Below, one piece after another: positions 25,103 through 35,173 of a DNA stretch of 64,000 bases; the stretch's first letter is position 1; each line of letters opens with the position of its first letter. The stretch spans positions 1,360,501 through 1,424,500 of the forward strand of contig NZ_CP117445.1 in NCBI RefSeq assembly GCF_030687715.1, written 5' to 3'. Source of the stretch: Pseudomonas sp. FP2196 (GTDB lineage Bacteria > Pseudomonadota > Gammaproteobacteria > Pseudomonadales > Pseudomonadaceae). Position numbers and translations under genes: made by a program. The notes beneath the pieces are model-generated. The model did not search any database. It saw nothing but the letters and a program-made list of their open reading frames with translations, and was not told where the DNA came from.

Positions 25103-26110
25103 ATGTTTTCCAGAACCTTGCTGTGCCTTGCTGTTTTCAGTGCGTCCACGCCCCTGCTTGCCGACACCGTCTGGTTGAAGAACGGTGACAAGTTAAGCGG
25201 CAAAATTACCGTGTTCGATGGCGGCAAACTGTTGGTTCAGACCCAGTACGCCGGCGCTGTCTCGATCGACTGGAAAGAGGTCAAGACCCTGGAAAGTGAC
25301 CAGGAATTGCTGGTCAAGCAGGATGCCTATAGTGGCGAGAAAGCCAAATCGTTGACCGCTGCCGATGACGGCAAGGTCACGCTGGCCAACGGTGAAGCGC
25401 CGAAAACCGTGGAGCTGGCGAGCATCCAGCAAATCCTCAAGCCGAAACCGGTGGTCGAGGATCTGGTGTGGAAGGGCAATGTCGATCTGGCGCTGGATTA
25501 TCAGCGCGCGGAAAAAGACACCGACGATTACGACATCGGCTTCAAGACTACAGCGCGCCATGGGCGCTGGCGGCATACCGCCGAGGGCGAATACAACCGC
25601 GAAGTGCAGGATGAAGTGACGACCACCGACAACTGGCGCGCCGAGTACGCACTCGACCGCTTCCTGACGGATAAGTGGTTCTGGCAAGGGCGCCTGAATT
25701 ACAAGCGCGACCACGTTGAAGAGTTGGCCCGTCAGCGAGTCGTTGGTACAGGTCCGGGTTACCAGTTTTGGGATGACGAATTGGGCGCGTTCTCGCTCGG
25801 CTCGCTGTTGAACCGTACCGACTATGAATACAGCGATGGCAGCAAGGACAACTTCTATTCCGTTGCGATGAAGTGGGACTACAACCGCTACCTGATCGGC
25901 AAGAAGGTCGAGTTCTTCACCAACGGCGAAGTGGGCAAGCCATTGTCCGGTGTGGCGGACTACGCGCTGGATGCAGAGTTGGGCCTGCGCTACAAGGTCA
26001 CCGACTGGGCGTCGCTGAATCTGAAAGCCGAGCGGGACATCATCAGCGGCACCAACGATGCCGATTTGAACAAAACCCGTTACACCGCAGGGTTTGGCGT
26101 GGCCTGGTAA
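25103..26110 (+). CDS. DUF481 outer-membrane beta-barrel protein
   Basis: A 335-residue exported protein: signal peptide (MFSRTLLCLAVFSASTPLLA), a small N-terminal SH3-like region (WLKNGDKLSGKITVFDGGKL), and a C-terminal DUF481 barrel of alternating amphipathic strands. The last residues GFGVAW end in an aromatic residue, the usual outer-membrane insertion signal. The family resembles E. coli YdiY. Function is unknown. It has its own promoter region and a strong terminator, so it is monocistronic. Confidence 0.85.
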   Translation: MFSRTLLCLAVFSASTPLLADTVWLKNGDKLSGKITVFDGGKLLVQTQYAGAVSIDWKEVKTLESDQELLVKQDAYSGEKAKSLTAADDGKVTLANGEAPKTVELASIQQILKPKPVVEDLVWKGNVDLALDYQRAEKDTDDYDIGFKTTARHGRWRHTAEGEYNREVQDEVTTTDNWRAEYALDRFLTDKWFWQGRLNYKRDHVEELARQRVVGTGPGYQFWDDELGAFSLGSLLNRTDYEYSDGSKDNFYSVAMKWDYNRYLIGKKVEFFTNGEVGKPLSGVADYALDAELGLRYKVTDWASLNLKAERDIISGTNDADLNKTRYTAGFGVAW

Positions 26111-26131
26111 GGCCGGCAGTTGCTTCAATAG

Positions 26132-26163
26132 AAAACGCAGCCTGATCAGGCTGCGTTTTTTTT
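26132..26163 (+). terminator. Terminator of the DUF481 gene
   Basis: AAAACGCAGCCTG pairs with CAGGCTGCGTTTT with almost no loop (AT), followed by T8. Confidence 0.92.
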
Positions 26164-26187
26164 GGCGCCCTAAAAACAGACGCCCAC

Positions 26188-26221
26188 AAAAAAGCCCCGC
26201 TTTTGAGGGCGGGGCTCTTTT
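26188..26221 (-). terminator. Terminator of the cold-shock gene
   Basis: AAAAAAGCCCCGC pairs with GCGGGGCTCTTTT. On the minus strand it follows the csp stop by 16 bases and ends in T6. Confidence 0.88.
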
Positions 26222-26237
26222 CTAAAGAAGCTACAAG

Positions 26238-26447
26238 TTAGATAACTTGTACTTCTTCAGCTTGCATGCCTTTCTGACCGCGGGTAGCGATGAAAGAAAC
26301 CTGTTGGCCTTCTTTCAGGCTTTTGAAGCCGTCGGATTGGATAGCTTTGAAGTGAACGAACAGGTCGTCACCGGATTGTGGGGTGATGAAGCCGAAGCCT
26401 TTTTCATCGTTGAACCACTTAACGGTACCGGTTTGGCGATTAGACAT
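26238..26447 (-). CDS. Cold-shock protein (CspA/CapB type)
   Basis: A 69-residue OB-fold protein with RNP1 KGFGFIT and RNP2 DLFVHF, binding single-stranded RNA and DNA as a chaperone. [15 protein letters not shown] is diagnostic. The ATG has a strong AAGGAG site at 7 bases. The long untranslated stretch upstream is typical of cold-shock messages. Pseudomonads carry several paralogues, so I leave the symbol blank. Confidence 0.95.
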   Translation of the reverse strand: MSNRQTGTVKWFNDEKGFGFITPQSGDDLFVHFKAIQSDGFKSLKEGQQVSFIATRGQKGMQAEEVQVI

Positions 26448-26800
26448 GGTGTAACTCCTTGAACAAAGATAACTGCGACTCAGGAAGAACCCTGGCCGAG
26501 ACTGAGTGCAAAGAGCAGGAAAAATTCTTGTAGATGGTTGGATCGAAATTCAACATATCGTGTAGAGATTCTCAGTGACACAAGCAGCACAGTGGCGCCA
26601 CCTTAACCCTTTTTCCGGAACGTGCCAATGCTTCTTGCGAAGGTTTCTTTGTTTTCGGGATCGGCGGTGTAACGGTTCGTCGCCAGAGTGCGTATTTCCA
26701 GGGGGTTCGGCGAGAATTGCAGCGCGCACTTTGAACCCGGCGGCGCGACCGGTAAGATGCCGGACAGAATTTTTCCACCTCGCTATTCAGGACACCCGCC
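26448..26800. promoter_or_regulatory. Divergent regulatory region between csp and dcd
   Basis: This 353-bp stretch has no convincing gene; open frames on either strand lack family similarity. The half next to csp (26448-26580) is AT-rich and probably includes a 5' leader of the cold-shock message. The other half must hold the dcd promoter. TTCAGGA just before 26801 is the dcd ribosome site. Confidence 0.5.
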
Positions 26801-27367
26801 ATGAGCATCAAATCGGACAAGTGGATTCGCCGCATGGCGCAGGAACACGGCATGATCGAACCGTTCGTCGAGCGCCAGGTGCGCGGCAGCGACGACAGCC
26901 GGGTGATTTCCTACGGCGTGTCGAGCTACGGTTACGATGTGCGTTGCACCAACCACTTCAAGGTGTTCACCAACATCAACTCGGCCATCGTCGACCCGAA
27001 AAACTTCGACGCCGGCAGCTTCGTCGACATCCACAGTGACGTGTGCATCATTCCGCCGAACTCCTTCGCCTTGGCCAGCACCGTCGAATATTTCCGTATT
27101 CCGCGCAATGTACTGACCATCTGCCTGGGTAAAAGCACCTACGCGCGTTGCGGCATCATCGTTAACGTCACTCCGCTTGAGCCTGAGTGGGAAGGTCACG
27201 TGACGCTGGAGTTCTCCAACACCACCAATCTGCCGGCGAAAATCTACGCCAACGAAGGCGTGGCGCAGATGCTGTTCCTCGAATCCGATGAGGAATGTGA
27301 AGTTTCCTACAAGGATCGCGGTGGCAAGTATCAGGGCCAGCGTGGTGTGACTCTGCCGCGTACCTGA
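26801..27367 (+). CDS. dcd: dCTP deaminase
   Basis: Dcd converts dCTP to dUTP, the main route to dTTP in gamma-proteobacteria. The 188 residues match the family: SYGYDVRC near residue 46, [28 protein letters not shown] with the catalytic Glu in that signature, and the C-terminal [14 protein letters not shown] that folds over the nucleotide. A CAGGA site precedes the ATG. A terminator follows. Confidence 0.97.
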   Translation: MSIKSDKWIRRMAQEHGMIEPFVERQVRGSDDSRVISYGVSSYGYDVRCTNHFKVFTNINSAIVDPKNFDAGSFVDIHSDVCIIPPNSFALASTVEYFRIPRNVLTICLGKSTYARCGIIVNVTPLEPEWEGHVTLEFSNTTNLPAKIYANEGVAQMLFLESDEECEVSYKDRGGKYQGQRGVTLPRT

Positions 27368-27401
27368 TGGGTCCATCCGACAGATGTCGGGAATTCTTTG
27401 G

Positions 27402-27437
27402 CGGGCAGACACTCTATGGGGTGTACTGCCCGTTTTT
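27402..27437 (+). terminator. Terminator of dcd
   Basis: CGGGCAGACAC pairs imperfectly with GTGTACTGCCCG, followed by T5, 35 bases after the dcd stop. Confidence 0.75.
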
Positions 27438-27474
27438 GCTTCTGCCGAAACGGGCCTTCGCCGAGGAGTGCCCT

Positions 27475-27684
27475 ATGAAGATCGATCCGCATATCAGTGC
27501 CGAACTGGCAAGGCTTGAGCCCAATCAGATTGGCGTTTTGGCCTGGTCCTTGTTGGCACACCCGCCCATCAGCATGGCCGGCGGAATTCCTGGTCAGCCT
27601 GATCCCGATACCCCCAATGAACAACCGACCGAGCCGGGCGAGCCGACCCTGCCCGACGAGCCACCACCGGCGCCAGTTGCCTGA
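27475..27684 (+). CDS. Small proline-rich hypothetical protein
   Basis: A 69-residue protein not recognised. GAGGAG lies 6-11 bases before the ATG at 27475, good support for real translation. The first half (KIDPHISAELARLEPNQIGV) looks folded, with a short hydrophobic stretch (GVLAWSLLAHPPISMAGG). The second half is a low-complexity Pro/Glu/Asp tail (PNEQPTEPGEPTLPDEPPP). It has no signal peptide. It lies after the dcd terminator, so it needs its own promoter, probably within 27437-27465. Confidence 0.6.
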   Translation: MKIDPHISAELARLEPNQIGVLAWSLLAHPPISMAGGIPGQPDPDTPNEQPTEPGEPTLPDEPPPAPVA

Positions 27685-27700
27685 TCCCGATGGGAAATGA

Positions 27701-27746
27701 ATGGCCAGTCAGTTGAAGTCCGGCAAGACTTCAACTGACTGGCCAT
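27701..27746. terminator. Perfect 20-bp inverted repeat between convergent genes
   Basis: ATGGCCAGTCAGTTGAAGTC (27701-27720) and its exact complement (27727-27746) flank a 6-base loop CGGCAA. The right arm includes the last five codons and stop of pdeM. There is no long T run, so it may be a transcript-end or RNA-protecting hairpin rather than a classical terminator. Confidence 0.6.
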
Positions 27747-28387
27747 ATTTCGTTGTCACCAATGACAAAGATCCTGCAAGACTCGTCGCGCTCGACCGGA
27801 TAGCCGCCGGTGAAGGCGCCGAATGCCGGCATCAGACTGATCCGTTCACCCAGCCTGAAGCATGCCAGGCGCAAACTCTGCCGTCCCTTTCCATGCAGCC
27901 GATAGACCGGGTGCACATGCCCGGCCAGCACGTGCCTTTCGGGATGGGGATCGGGTTCATGCTGCAGGGCGAACGGCCCGAGCAGCAGCGGTTCCGGCAC
28001 CACGCGGATGTTCAGCGACGCCGGTGGGTCGCCTGCGCGTTTGTCGTGATTGCCGCGAATCAGCGTCATCGGCAGATCAGCGTGGCGTGACCGCCATTCA
28101 GCCAACGCGCTTAAAGTGCCCGCTGCATGCGAGCCCGGCCCGTGCAGGAAGTCGCCTAGAAATATCAGTTGTCGGCAGGGCAGTTTCGCCAGCAGCCGAT
28201 CAATCACCGCGATATTGCTCGCCGTCGTGCCTTGGGGGACGGGTTGCCCGAGGCTGCGATAGGCAGCCGCCTTGCCGAAATGCACGTCGGCGATCAGCAA
28301 CGCCTGTTGTTCCGGCCAATACAGGGCTTTTTCGGGCAGCAACCAGAGTTCCTCGCCAGCCAGACGCACCGGGTAGGGCGCGTTCAC
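27731..28387 (-). CDS. pdeM: Ligase-associated DNA damage response phosphoesterase PdeM
   Basis: A calcineurin-like metallophosphoesterase of 218 residues. The metal-binding motifs appear in order: ADVHFGK, GDFLHG, RGNHD and GHVHP. In the four-gene ligase-associated repair set (Exo, Lig, Lhr-type helicase, MPE) this is the Mn-dependent DNA endonuclease. It starts with GTG, overlapping the helicase stop in GTGA, so the two are translationally coupled. Its 3' end lies in a perfect 20-bp hairpin. Confidence 0.92.
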   Translation of the reverse strand: MNAPYPVRLAGEELWLLPEKALYWPEQQALLIADVHFGKAAAYRSLGQPVPQGTTASNIAVIDRLLAKLPCRQLIFLGDFLHGPGSHAAGTLSALAEWRSRHADLPMTLIRGNHDKRAGDPPASLNIRVVPEPLLLGPFALQHEPDPHPERHVLAGHVHPVYRLHGKGRQSLRLACFRLGERISLMPAFGAFTGGYPVERDESCRIFVIGDNEIWPVS

Positions 28388-30873
28388 GTGCGGTTGCCCT
28401 TGTCTGCGGATTTCTCCAGATCACCGACCATCCGTCTTATCCGGTCAGCAAGTTTTTCCGAACTCATGCTCTCGCGCATACGCTCCACCAATAGCGGAAA
28501 CCCCAAGGGTGTAGGACGTTTGATCTGATGCATCTCCAGTGTCATCTGATTGATGTGCGTCAGTGTCTGTTCCAGCCGGCGAATATCCAGTTCTTCCCGT
28601 AGGACTTCTTCCCCGGCCTGCGCCAGCAGCAGGTTGTCGGCGTCATATTGTTTGAACACTTCAAAGAACAAGCCGCTGGAGGCCTGCACCTGCCGGGTAC
28701 TTTTCGGCGCGCCGGGGTAGCCGGCGAATACCAGTCCGGCAATCCGCGCGATTTCTCGAAAGCGCCGCAGCGCCAGTTCGCCGGCGTTGAGGCTGGCGAG
28801 CACATCGCGCAACAGATCATCGGGGCTGAGCAGCTCGGCATCGAGTTGTTGCGACCAGTCCACCGGCGTGGCACTGAGCAGCTCCAAGCCGTAATCGTTG
28901 ACTGCGATCGAGAACGTCACCGGCTGACGCTGACTGACGCGCCATGCGAGCAGGCTGGCCAAGCCCAAATGCACCTGACGCCCGGCAAACGGATAGAGAA
29001 AAAGGTGCCAGCCTTCGCGGGATTTCAGCACCTCGGCCAGTAGGCTGTCGGTGGTGGGCAGGCCAGACCAGCGGGCCTGGGTTTCCAGCAGTGGCCGCAA
29101 CGCCTGCATTTCCGGCCCAACGAACTCACCCCGCGCGGCGGCGGTAAAACGCGTCACCACCGCCTCGGCCAACTCGTTGGAGAGCGGCATGCGCCCGCCA
29201 TTCCAGCGCGGTACGGCGGCTTTTTTCGCGGTGCTGCGTTTGACGTAAGCCGTCATGTTTTCCACGCGCACCAACTCCAGCAAACGTCCGGCGAACAGAA
29301 AACCATCACCGGGCTTAAGCCGCGCGATAAAACCTTCCTCGACACTGCCCAACTGTTTGCCACCACCACCCTTGCTCCAGAATTTCAACTGGATGCTTGC
29401 ATCGCTGACGATGGTGCCGATGCTCATACGGTGGCGCCGGGCCAGGCGAGCATCCGGCACGCGCCAGACGCCGTGCTCGTCCGGTTCGACCCGGCGGTAA
29501 TCCGGATAGGCTGTCAGAGATATTCCGCCATGGCGTACGAAAGCCAGCGCCCAAGCCCAATCCTCGGGTGTCAGGTCACGATAGGCCCAGGCACCGCGGA
29601 CCTCTTCGTACAGCTCATCGGGTAGGAATCCGCCGCCCAATGCCATGCTGACCAGATGTTGCACCAGCACATCCAGCGGTTTGTGTGGCGACCGGCGCGG
29701 TTCGATGCGCCGTTGCTCCACGGCGTCTTTAGCGGCAGCCGCTTCGATCAACTCGAGGCTGTGAGTCGGCACCAACGTCACCCGCGAGGTGCGCCCGGGC
29801 GCATGACCCGAACGTCCGGCGCGCTGCATCAGGCGCGCGACCCCTTTGGCTGAACCGATTTGCAGCACGCGTTCCACCGGCAAAAAATCCACGCCCAGAT
29901 CGAGACTCGATGTACACACAACGGCTTTGAGCTGACCGTCCTTCAACGCTTGTTCAACCCAGTCGCGGGTCTCACGGGACAGCGAACTGTGATGTAAGGC
30001 GATCAGCCCGGCCCAGTCCGGGCGCGCCTCAAGCAGCGCCTGGTACCAGATTTCCGACTGCGCCCGGGTGTTGGTGAACACCAGGCTGCTGGCGCAGGCG
30101 TCGAGTTCGCCGACCACTTGCGGCAACATTTTCAGACCGATGTGCCCGGCCCATGGAAAACGTTCGATGGTCGGTGGGAGCAGGGTGTCGACCTTCAAGG
30201 ATTTTTCGCTATGGCCCTGAATGCTTGTGCCACCGCCCTGTGGGATCAGCACCTGTTCGGCGTGGGATTGATTACCGAGCGTGGCCGATACGCCCCAGAC
30301 GATCAGGTCGGGTTGCCAATGGCGCAGGCGGGCGAGGGCCAGTTGCAACTGCACGCCGCGTTTGTTGCCAAGTAACTCGTGCCATTCGTCCACCACGATC
30401 ATGCGCAGGGATGACAGCGCTGTGCGCGCATCGGCGCGAGCGAGCAGCAGGGTCAGGCTTTCCGGGGTGGTGATCAGGGTGGTTGGCAGGCGCCGGCTCT
30501 GACGGGCGCGTTCGCTGCTGTTGGTGTCACCGGTGCGCAGGCCGATGCTCCAAGGGATCTGCAAATCATCGACAGGGGTTTGCAAGGCGCGCGCGGTGTC
30601 GGCGGCGAGGGCGCGCATGGGCGTGATCCACAACACAGTCAGTGGTTCGGCCGGCGGCTTGCGTTTGCTGGTGGTGCCAACGGGGGGGATCAAGCGGGCG
30701 AAGCGATTGAGTGCGGAAAACCACACCGCATAAGTTTTGCCGGCGCCGGTGCTGGCGTGCAGCAGTCCTGATTCGCCATTTTTGACGGCGGCCCAGACCT
30801 GTTTCTGAAAAGCGAACGGCTTCCAGCCGCGGGCGCTGAACCAGTTTTTTGCGAGGTCGGGGGATTTCGCCAT
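28384..30873 (-). CDS. Ligase-associated DEXH-box helicase (Lhr-Core type)
   Basis: An 829-residue superfamily 2 3'-5' helicase. Walker A is STGAGKTYA, Walker B is the DEWHE variant of DExH, motif III is VSATLGN, and motif VI is [14 protein letters not shown] winged-helix and the Lhr C-terminal domain (DUF4968/Lhr_WH) follow. The start at 30873 ([12 protein letters not shown]) matches the family; the frame is open 64 codons further upstream through a REP, which is unlikely to be translated. It should work with PdeM, the ligase and the exonuclease in DNA repair. Confidence 0.92.
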   Translation of the reverse strand: MAKSPDLAKNWFSARGWKPFAFQKQVWAAVKNGESGLLHASTGAGKTYAVWFSALNRFARLIPPVGTTSKRKPPAEPLTVLWITPMRALAADTARALQTPVDDLQIPWSIGLRTGDTNSSERARQSRRLPTTLITTPESLTLLLARADARTALSSLRMIVVDEWHELLGNKRGVQLQLALARLRHWQPDLIVWGVSATLGNQSHAEQVLIPQGGGTSIQGHSEKSLKVDTLLPPTIERFPWAGHIGLKMLPQVVGELDACASSLVFTNTRAQSEIWYQALLEARPDWAGLIALHHSSLSRETRDWVEQALKDGQLKAVVCTSSLDLGVDFLPVERVLQIGSAKGVARLMQRAGRSGHAPGRTSRVTLVPTHSLELIEAAAAKDAVEQRRIEPRRSPHKPLDVLVQHLVSMALGGGFLPDELYEEVRGAWAYRDLTPEDWAWALAFVRHGGISLTAYPDYRRVEPDEHGVWRVPDARLARRHRMSIGTIVSDASIQLKFWSKGGGGKQLGSVEEGFIARLKPGDGFLFAGRLLELVRVENMTAYVKRSTAKKAAVPRWNGGRMPLSNELAEAVVTRFTAAARGEFVGPEMQALRPLLETQARWSGLPTTDSLLAEVLKSREGWHLFLYPFAGRQVHLGLASLLAWRVSQRQPVTFSIAVNDYGLELLSATPVDWSQQLDAELLSPDDLLRDVLASLNAGELALRRFREIARIAGLVFAGYPGAPKSTRQVQASSGLFFEVFKQYDADNLLLAQAGEEVLREELDIRRLEQTLTHINQMTLEMHQIKRPTPLGFPLLVERMRESMSSEKLADRIRRMVGDLEKSADKGNRT

Positions 30874-30946
30874 GCCTGCTGCGCGCGCTCTGGAGGTGTT
30901 CTTCCAATGACCGCGCCAACACAAGAAAGGTTTAAAAACCCCACAA

Positions 30947-30987
30947 ATCCCCTGTAGGCGCTGCCGCAGGCTGCTCCTACAGGGGAT
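30947..30987. repeat. Compact REP-like hairpin between aotP and the helicase
   Basis: ATCCCCTGTAGG pairs exactly with CCTACAGGGGAT around a CGCTGCCGCAGGCTGCT loop, a shortened GTAGGAGCTGCC-type unit. It may end the aot transcript. Confidence 0.75.
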
Positions 30988-30991
30988 CGGG

Positions 30992-31756
30992 TTATTTGAG
31001 GTTGCCGCTGAGGAACTGCCGCAGGCGTTCGCTTTTCGGATGGCCGAGCACTTCTTCCGGCGCACCTTCTTCTTCTACCAGGCCTTGATGCAGGAATAGG
31101 ACTTGGCTGGAGACTTTGCGGGCGAAACTCATCTCATGCGTCACCATGATCATCGTCCGGCCTTCCTCGGCCAGGCCCTGAATCACCCGCAACACTTCAC
31201 CCACCAGTTCCGGGTCCAGCGCCGACGTCGGTTCATCGAACAGCATGACTTCCGGCTCCATCGCCAACGCGCGGGCAATCGCCACGCGTTGCTGCTGACC
31301 GCCGGAGAGAAACGCCGGGTACTGATCCGCCACGCGGGCCGGCAGACCGACCTTGTCCAGATAGCGCCGTGCGCGATCCTCGGCTTCCTGTTTGCTGCAA
31401 CCCAGCACCCGGCGCGGAGCCATGGTGATGTTTTCCAGCACGGTCATGTGGCTCCACAGGTTGAAATGCTGGAACACCATCGCCAGTCGCGTGCGCAGGC
31501 GTTGCAGTTCGTCCGGGTCGGCGACGTGCATGCCGTGGCGGTCGGTGACCATGCGGATCGTTTGGCCATCCAGGCTCATGGCGCCGTCGTTGGGTTGTTC
31601 GAGAAAATTGATGCAGCGCAAAAAGGTGCTTTTACCCGAGCCGCTGGCGCCGATCAGGCTGATCACGTCGCCGGTCTTGGCCTTGAGCGAAACGCCTTTG
31701 AGCACCTGATGGTCGCCATAGCTTTTGTGCAGGCCTTCAACGGTCAGTTTGTACAT
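30992..31756 (-). CDS. aotP: Arginine/ornithine ABC transporter ATP-binding protein AotP
   Basis: A 254-residue ABC ATPase of the polar amino acid class: Walker [10 protein letters not shown], signature [15 protein letters not shown], Walker [14 protein letters not shown] and switch His in [23 protein letters not shown] is typical of HisP/AotP. It is the last gene of the aotJQMOP-like operon. In P. aeruginosa argR follows; here the next gene is the Lhr-type helicase, so no argR is present. A REP hairpin lies 5 bases past the stop. Confidence 0.92.
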   Translation of the reverse strand: MYKLTVEGLHKSYGDHQVLKGVSLKAKTGDVISLIGASGSGKSTFLRCINFLEQPNDGAMSLDGQTIRMVTDRHGMHVADPDELQRLRTRLAMVFQHFNLWSHMTVLENITMAPRRVLGCSKQEAEDRARRYLDKVGLPARVADQYPAFLSGGQQQRVAIARALAMEPEVMLFDEPTSALDPELVGEVLRVIQGLAEEGRTMIMVTHEMSFARKVSSQVLFLHQGLVEEEGAPEEVLGHPKSERLRQFLSGNLK

Positions 31757-31769
31757 GGGACAGACATCC

Positions 31770-32888
31770 TCAAGGCGAAAGTAGGTAGCCGCTGCGATAG
31801 GCTTCGGCGCCCGCGACGTGGGCGATCACCATGCCGGCGGTGGCCATGCGCCGCAGCGAGCGGGCATACATCAGGCCGGCCATGGTGCAATAAACAGGCG
31901 TGACCCGGTCGTTGATCGGGTCGATGATTTCGGCGATCTGCTGGCCGGCCTCCAGGTATTGTCCCGCCGTGGCGGTATACACCAGCAACCCGCCGACTGG
32001 CGTGGTCACCGGCTCTACGCCGGCCAATGGCGTGGCAGGGGACGGCAATGGCGGCTGCGGTTTGGTTTCGCCGACGATCGCATCGAACTGGATCAGATAA
32101 TCGATCAATGCCTGACAGTCGCGGCTGGCCATCGGATGATTGACATCGCCCTGACCGCGTAACTCGACAGTCACCGAGAAACTGCCCAGTGGAATCTCGA
32201 AGTGTTCGCCGAAACGCTCCTTCAATTGCCACCAGAGCAGTGTGAAACATTCATCGAACGACTGCCCGCCGGAGTCGGTAGCCAACAGACTGGCCTGCGA
32301 CTCGATGTAACGCGCCAGTGGTTCGACTTGTGGCCACGCTTCGGGCGTGGTGTAGAGGTGAACCACCGATTCGAAATCGCAATGCAGGTCCAGCACCATG
32401 TCCGCGTCGCAGGCCAGTCGTTGCAGGGTCAGGCGCTGGGATTGCAGTTGCGTACTGGCGGTCTGACGGGCAAGGGCGTTGCGCAGGCTGGCACGGATCA
32501 GTTCGAGATTACCCTGTGGGTCATCGCCGAGCTTGCCCTCGATGTCGTTGCCGATTTCTTCGCTCAGATCTAAAAACCAGCGGTTGAAGTTCTGCCCGCT
32601 CTCCAGTTCGTAACGGCCCAGCGGCACGTCCATCAGCACTTGCTCAAGGCCGACCGGGTTGGCCACCGGCACCAGCACGATTTCGCTGCGCAGGCGCCCG
32701 GCGGCTTCCAGCTCCGCCAAACGCTGCTTGAGGTGCCAGGCGACGAGCATGCCGGGCAATTCGTCGGCGTGCAGCGACGACTGGATGTAGATCTTGCCTT
32801 TGGCCTGCTGCGGGCCGAAGTGGAAGCTGTGGATCTGTCGTGCGGTCCCCGGCAGTGGGGCCAGCAGGTCATGGATCTGGTGTCGCAT
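31770..32888 (-). CDS. aotO: AotO-like succinylglutamate desuccinylase/aspartoacylase family protein
   Basis: A 372-residue zinc carboxypeptidase-like protein. The zinc ligands appear in [11 protein letters not shown] (HxxE) and in [10 protein letters not shown], and the catalytic Glu in [12 protein letters not shown]. It corresponds to aotO of the aotJQMOP operon, a non-transporter gene whose precise substrate is unsettled and which is reported not to be needed for arginine uptake. The C-terminal half has a lipoyl/biotinyl-like beta domain ([20 protein letters not shown]). The start at 32888 was chosen over an upstream in-frame codon on family similarity. It lies 10 bp from aotM. Confidence 0.88.
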   Translation of the reverse strand: MRHQIHDLLAPLPGTARQIHSFHFGPQQAKGKIYIQSSLHADELPGMLVAWHLKQRLAELEAAGRLRSEIVLVPVANPVGLEQVLMDVPLGRYELESGQNFNRWFLDLSEEIGNDIEGKLGDDPQGNLELIRASLRNALARQTASTQLQSQRLTLQRLACDADMVLDLHCDFESVVHLYTTPEAWPQVEPLARYIESQASLLATDSGGQSFDECFTLLWWQLKERFGEHFEIPLGSFSVTVELRGQGDVNHPMASRDCQALIDYLIQFDAIVGETKPQPPLPSPATPLAGVEPVTTPVGGLLVYTATAGQYLEAGQQIAEIIDPINDRVTPVYCTMAGLMYARSLRRMATAGMVIAHVAGAEAYRSGYLLSP

Positions 32889-32898
32889 TACAAGGTTC

Positions 32899-33609
32899 CT
32901 AGTGAGTCGGTCCGAGGAAGGCCAGCCATCGGCGTTCGGCGAGGCGGAACAGGCCGACCAGCGCAAAGGTTATGGCCAGGTAGATCAGGGCGGCGATACC
33001 AAACGATTGAAAGGTCAGGAAGGTCGCCGAGTTGGCGTCCCGGGCGACTTTCAGGATGTCGGGAATAGTTGCGGTGAAGGCCACGGTGGTCGAGTGCAGC
33101 ATCAGGATCACTTCGTTGCTGTAGTAAGGCAACGAACGGCGCAGCGCCGAAGGCATGATCACGTAGGCATATAGCTTCCAGCCTGTCAGACCGTAGGCCT
33201 TGGCCGCTTCGACTTCGCCGTGGTTCATGCTGCGGATCGCCCCGGCGAAAATCTCCGTGGTGTAGGCGCAGGTGTTCAGGGCAAAGGCGAGGATCGTGCA
33301 GTTCATCGCATCGCGAAAGAAGCTGTCGAGAATCGGCTGCGCCCTCACGGCGGCGAGGCTGTAGATCCCGGTGTAGCAAATCAGCAGCTGGATATACAGC
33401 GGCGTACCGCGGAACAGGTAGGTGTAGAACTGCACCGGCCAGCGCACGTAAAAGTGCGACGACACACGGGCAATCGACAACGGAATCGACACCAGAAAGC
33501 CGAAGAAGATCGAGGCGCTGAGCAGCCACATCGTCATCGCCAGCCCGGTGATGTTATTGCCGTCGGTATAAAGGAAGGCTTTCCAGTACTCCTGCAGAAG
33601 CTCAATCAT
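32899..33609 (-). CDS. aotM: Arginine/ornithine ABC transporter permease AotM
   Basis: A 236-residue HisM-type permease with five hydrophobic segments and the EAA loop GEVEAAKAYGLTGWKLYAYVIMP. FRGTPLYIQLL is the conserved periplasmic-side motif. It overlaps the aotQ stop by 4 bases (ATGA), implying coupled translation, and would pair with AotQ in the membrane. Confidence 0.92.
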   Translation of the reverse strand: MIELLQEYWKAFLYTDGNNITGLAMTMWLLSASIFFGFLVSIPLSIARVSSHFYVRWPVQFYTYLFRGTPLYIQLLICYTGIYSLAAVRAQPILDSFFRDAMNCTILAFALNTCAYTTEIFAGAIRSMNHGEVEAAKAYGLTGWKLYAYVIMPSALRRSLPYYSNEVILMLHSTTVAFTATIPDILKVARDANSATFLTFQSFGIAALIYLAITFALVGLFRLAERRWLAFLGPTH

Positions 33610-34334
33610 CGTACGGCCTCCCGGGCACCGGCGGCGTAGCGTCGTTCGAGCCAGCGCAGAATGATGTTCGAGGCACTGGTGATCAGCAGGTAGATCAACG
33701 CGGCGAGAACCAGGAAGTAAAACAGTTGATAGGTGCTTTTACCGGCGTCTTGCGCGGCTTTGACCAGATCGGCCAAGCCAATGATCGACACCAGCGCGGT
33801 GGCCTTGAGCATCACCATCCAGTTGTTACCGATGCCCGGCAGGGCGAAGCGCATCATTTGCGGGAACACCACGAAGCGAAAGCGCTGGCCGCGTTTGAGG
33901 CCATACGCCGTGGCGGCTTCAACCTGACCGCGCGGCACCGAGAGGATCGCGCCACGGAAGGTTTCGGTGAAGTACGCACCATAAATGAAGCCCAGGGTCA
34001 GCACCCCGGCGCTGAACGGGTCGATCTCGATGTATTCCCATTCCATATAATCGGTGAGCGAGGTCAGCCAGGTTTGCAGGCTGTAGAAGATCAACAGCAT
34101 CAGCACCAGATCCGGCACCCCGCGAATCAACGTGGTGTAGACCTGGGCAGGCAGGCGCACCAGTTTGACTTTTGACAGCTTGGCACTGGCGCCGAGCAGA
34201 CCGAGCAACACGGCCACCAGCAGCGACAATGCCGATAATTTAATGGTCATCCAGGTGCCTTCCAGCAGCAACGGGCCGAAACCCTTGAGGCTGAAGGCGG
34301 AGAGCCCCAGATTTTGCAGGAGGTTTTCGAACAT
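33606..34334 (-). CDS. aotQ: Arginine/ornithine ABC transporter permease AotQ
   Basis: A 242-residue HisQ-type permease. It has an N-terminal hydrophobic segment, TLIRGVPDLVLMLLIFYSLQ, and the EAA loop GQVEAATAYGLKRGQRFRFVVFP. It follows aotJ by 56 bp, which hold a short GC-rich stretch but no strong terminator. Confidence 0.92.
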   Translation of the reverse strand: MFENLLQNLGLSAFSLKGFGPLLLEGTWMTIKLSALSLLVAVLLGLLGASAKLSKVKLVRLPAQVYTTLIRGVPDLVLMLLIFYSLQTWLTSLTDYMEWEYIEIDPFSAGVLTLGFIYGAYFTETFRGAILSVPRGQVEAATAYGLKRGQRFRFVVFPQMMRFALPGIGNNWMVMLKATALVSIIGLADLVKAAQDAGKSTYQLFYFLVLAALIYLLITSASNIILRWLERRYAAGAREAVR

Positions 34335-34390
34335 AAATCAGCAACCTGAGCGGATGGAAAAGGCGCCCATCGAGGATGGGCGCCGGGGCA

Positions 34391-35173
34391 TTATTTGCCG
34401 CTGTACAGATTCAGATCGCCAAAGTGTTTCTTCTGGATGGTGGCGTAGGTGCCATCATCGTGTAACGCTTTGATACCTTTATCCAAAAGCGCTTTCAGCT
34501 CAGTGTTACCTTTCTTAATACCGACAGCGGTTTTGGCAGGCAGCAATTCGCTGTCGACCGGCTTGCTGACTTCATAGTCGGCGCCCTTTGGCGACTTCAA
34601 GAAGCCCAATTCGGCTTGCAGCATGTCCTGGATGCCGGCGTCGAGACGGCCGGACGTCAGGTCGGAATACACCTGATCCTGGTTCTGATAGGCCTGGGTT
34701 TTCACGCCGGCCTTGTCCAGCACGGCTTTGGCGTAGGCTTCCTGAATGGTGCCTTGCTCGTAGCCGACGGTTTTTCCTTTCAGAGACGCAACGTCTGCGG
34801 TGATACCCGAGCCTTTCTTGAACACGTAAGCGGTCGGACCGGAGAACAGCTCGCTGGAGAAGTCGATGACTTTTTCGCGCGCCGGGGTCACGGTCATCGA
34901 CGAGATGACACCGTCGAATTTATTGGCTTTGAGGCCCGGAATCATGCCGTCGAAGTCACTTTCAACCCACTTGCACTTGACCTTGAGTTCGGCGCAGATC
35001 GCGTTGCCCAGGTCGATGTCGAAGCCCACCAGGTTGCCGTCGGCCGCTTTCGACTCAAACGGTGCGTACGAAGGGTCAACGCCAAAGCGCAGCTCTTTGT
35101 ATTCCTTGGCCAGCGCGGAGCCGGCGGCCATGCACAACGCCAGTGCAGAAAGGGTCAGCAATGCTTTTTTCAT
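34391..35173 (-). CDS. aotJ: Periplasmic lysine/arginine/ornithine-binding protein AotJ
   Basis: A 260-residue periplasmic binding protein with signal peptide MKKALLTLSALALCMAAGSALA. The mature form begins KEYKELRFGVDPSYAPFESK, the SBP_bac_3 signature, followed by GFDIDLGNAICAEL. It is the first gene of the aotJQMOP-like operon and binds basic amino acids before delivery to AotQM. The upstream region (35174-35467) has the promoter and a direct repeat of CCGAAC 13 bases apart that could be a regulator site. Confidence 0.9.
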   Translation of the reverse strand: MKKALLTLSALALCMAAGSALAKEYKELRFGVDPSYAPFESKAADGNLVGFDIDLGNAICAELKVKCKWVESDFDGMIPGLKANKFDGVISSMTVTPAREKVIDFSSELFSGPTAYVFKKGSGITADVASLKGKTVGYEQGTIQEAYAKAVLDKAGVKTQAYQNQDQVYSDLTSGRLDAGIQDMLQAELGFLKSPKGADYEVSKPVDSELLPAKTAVGIKKGNTELKALLDKGIKALHDDGTYATIQKKHFGDLNLYSGK

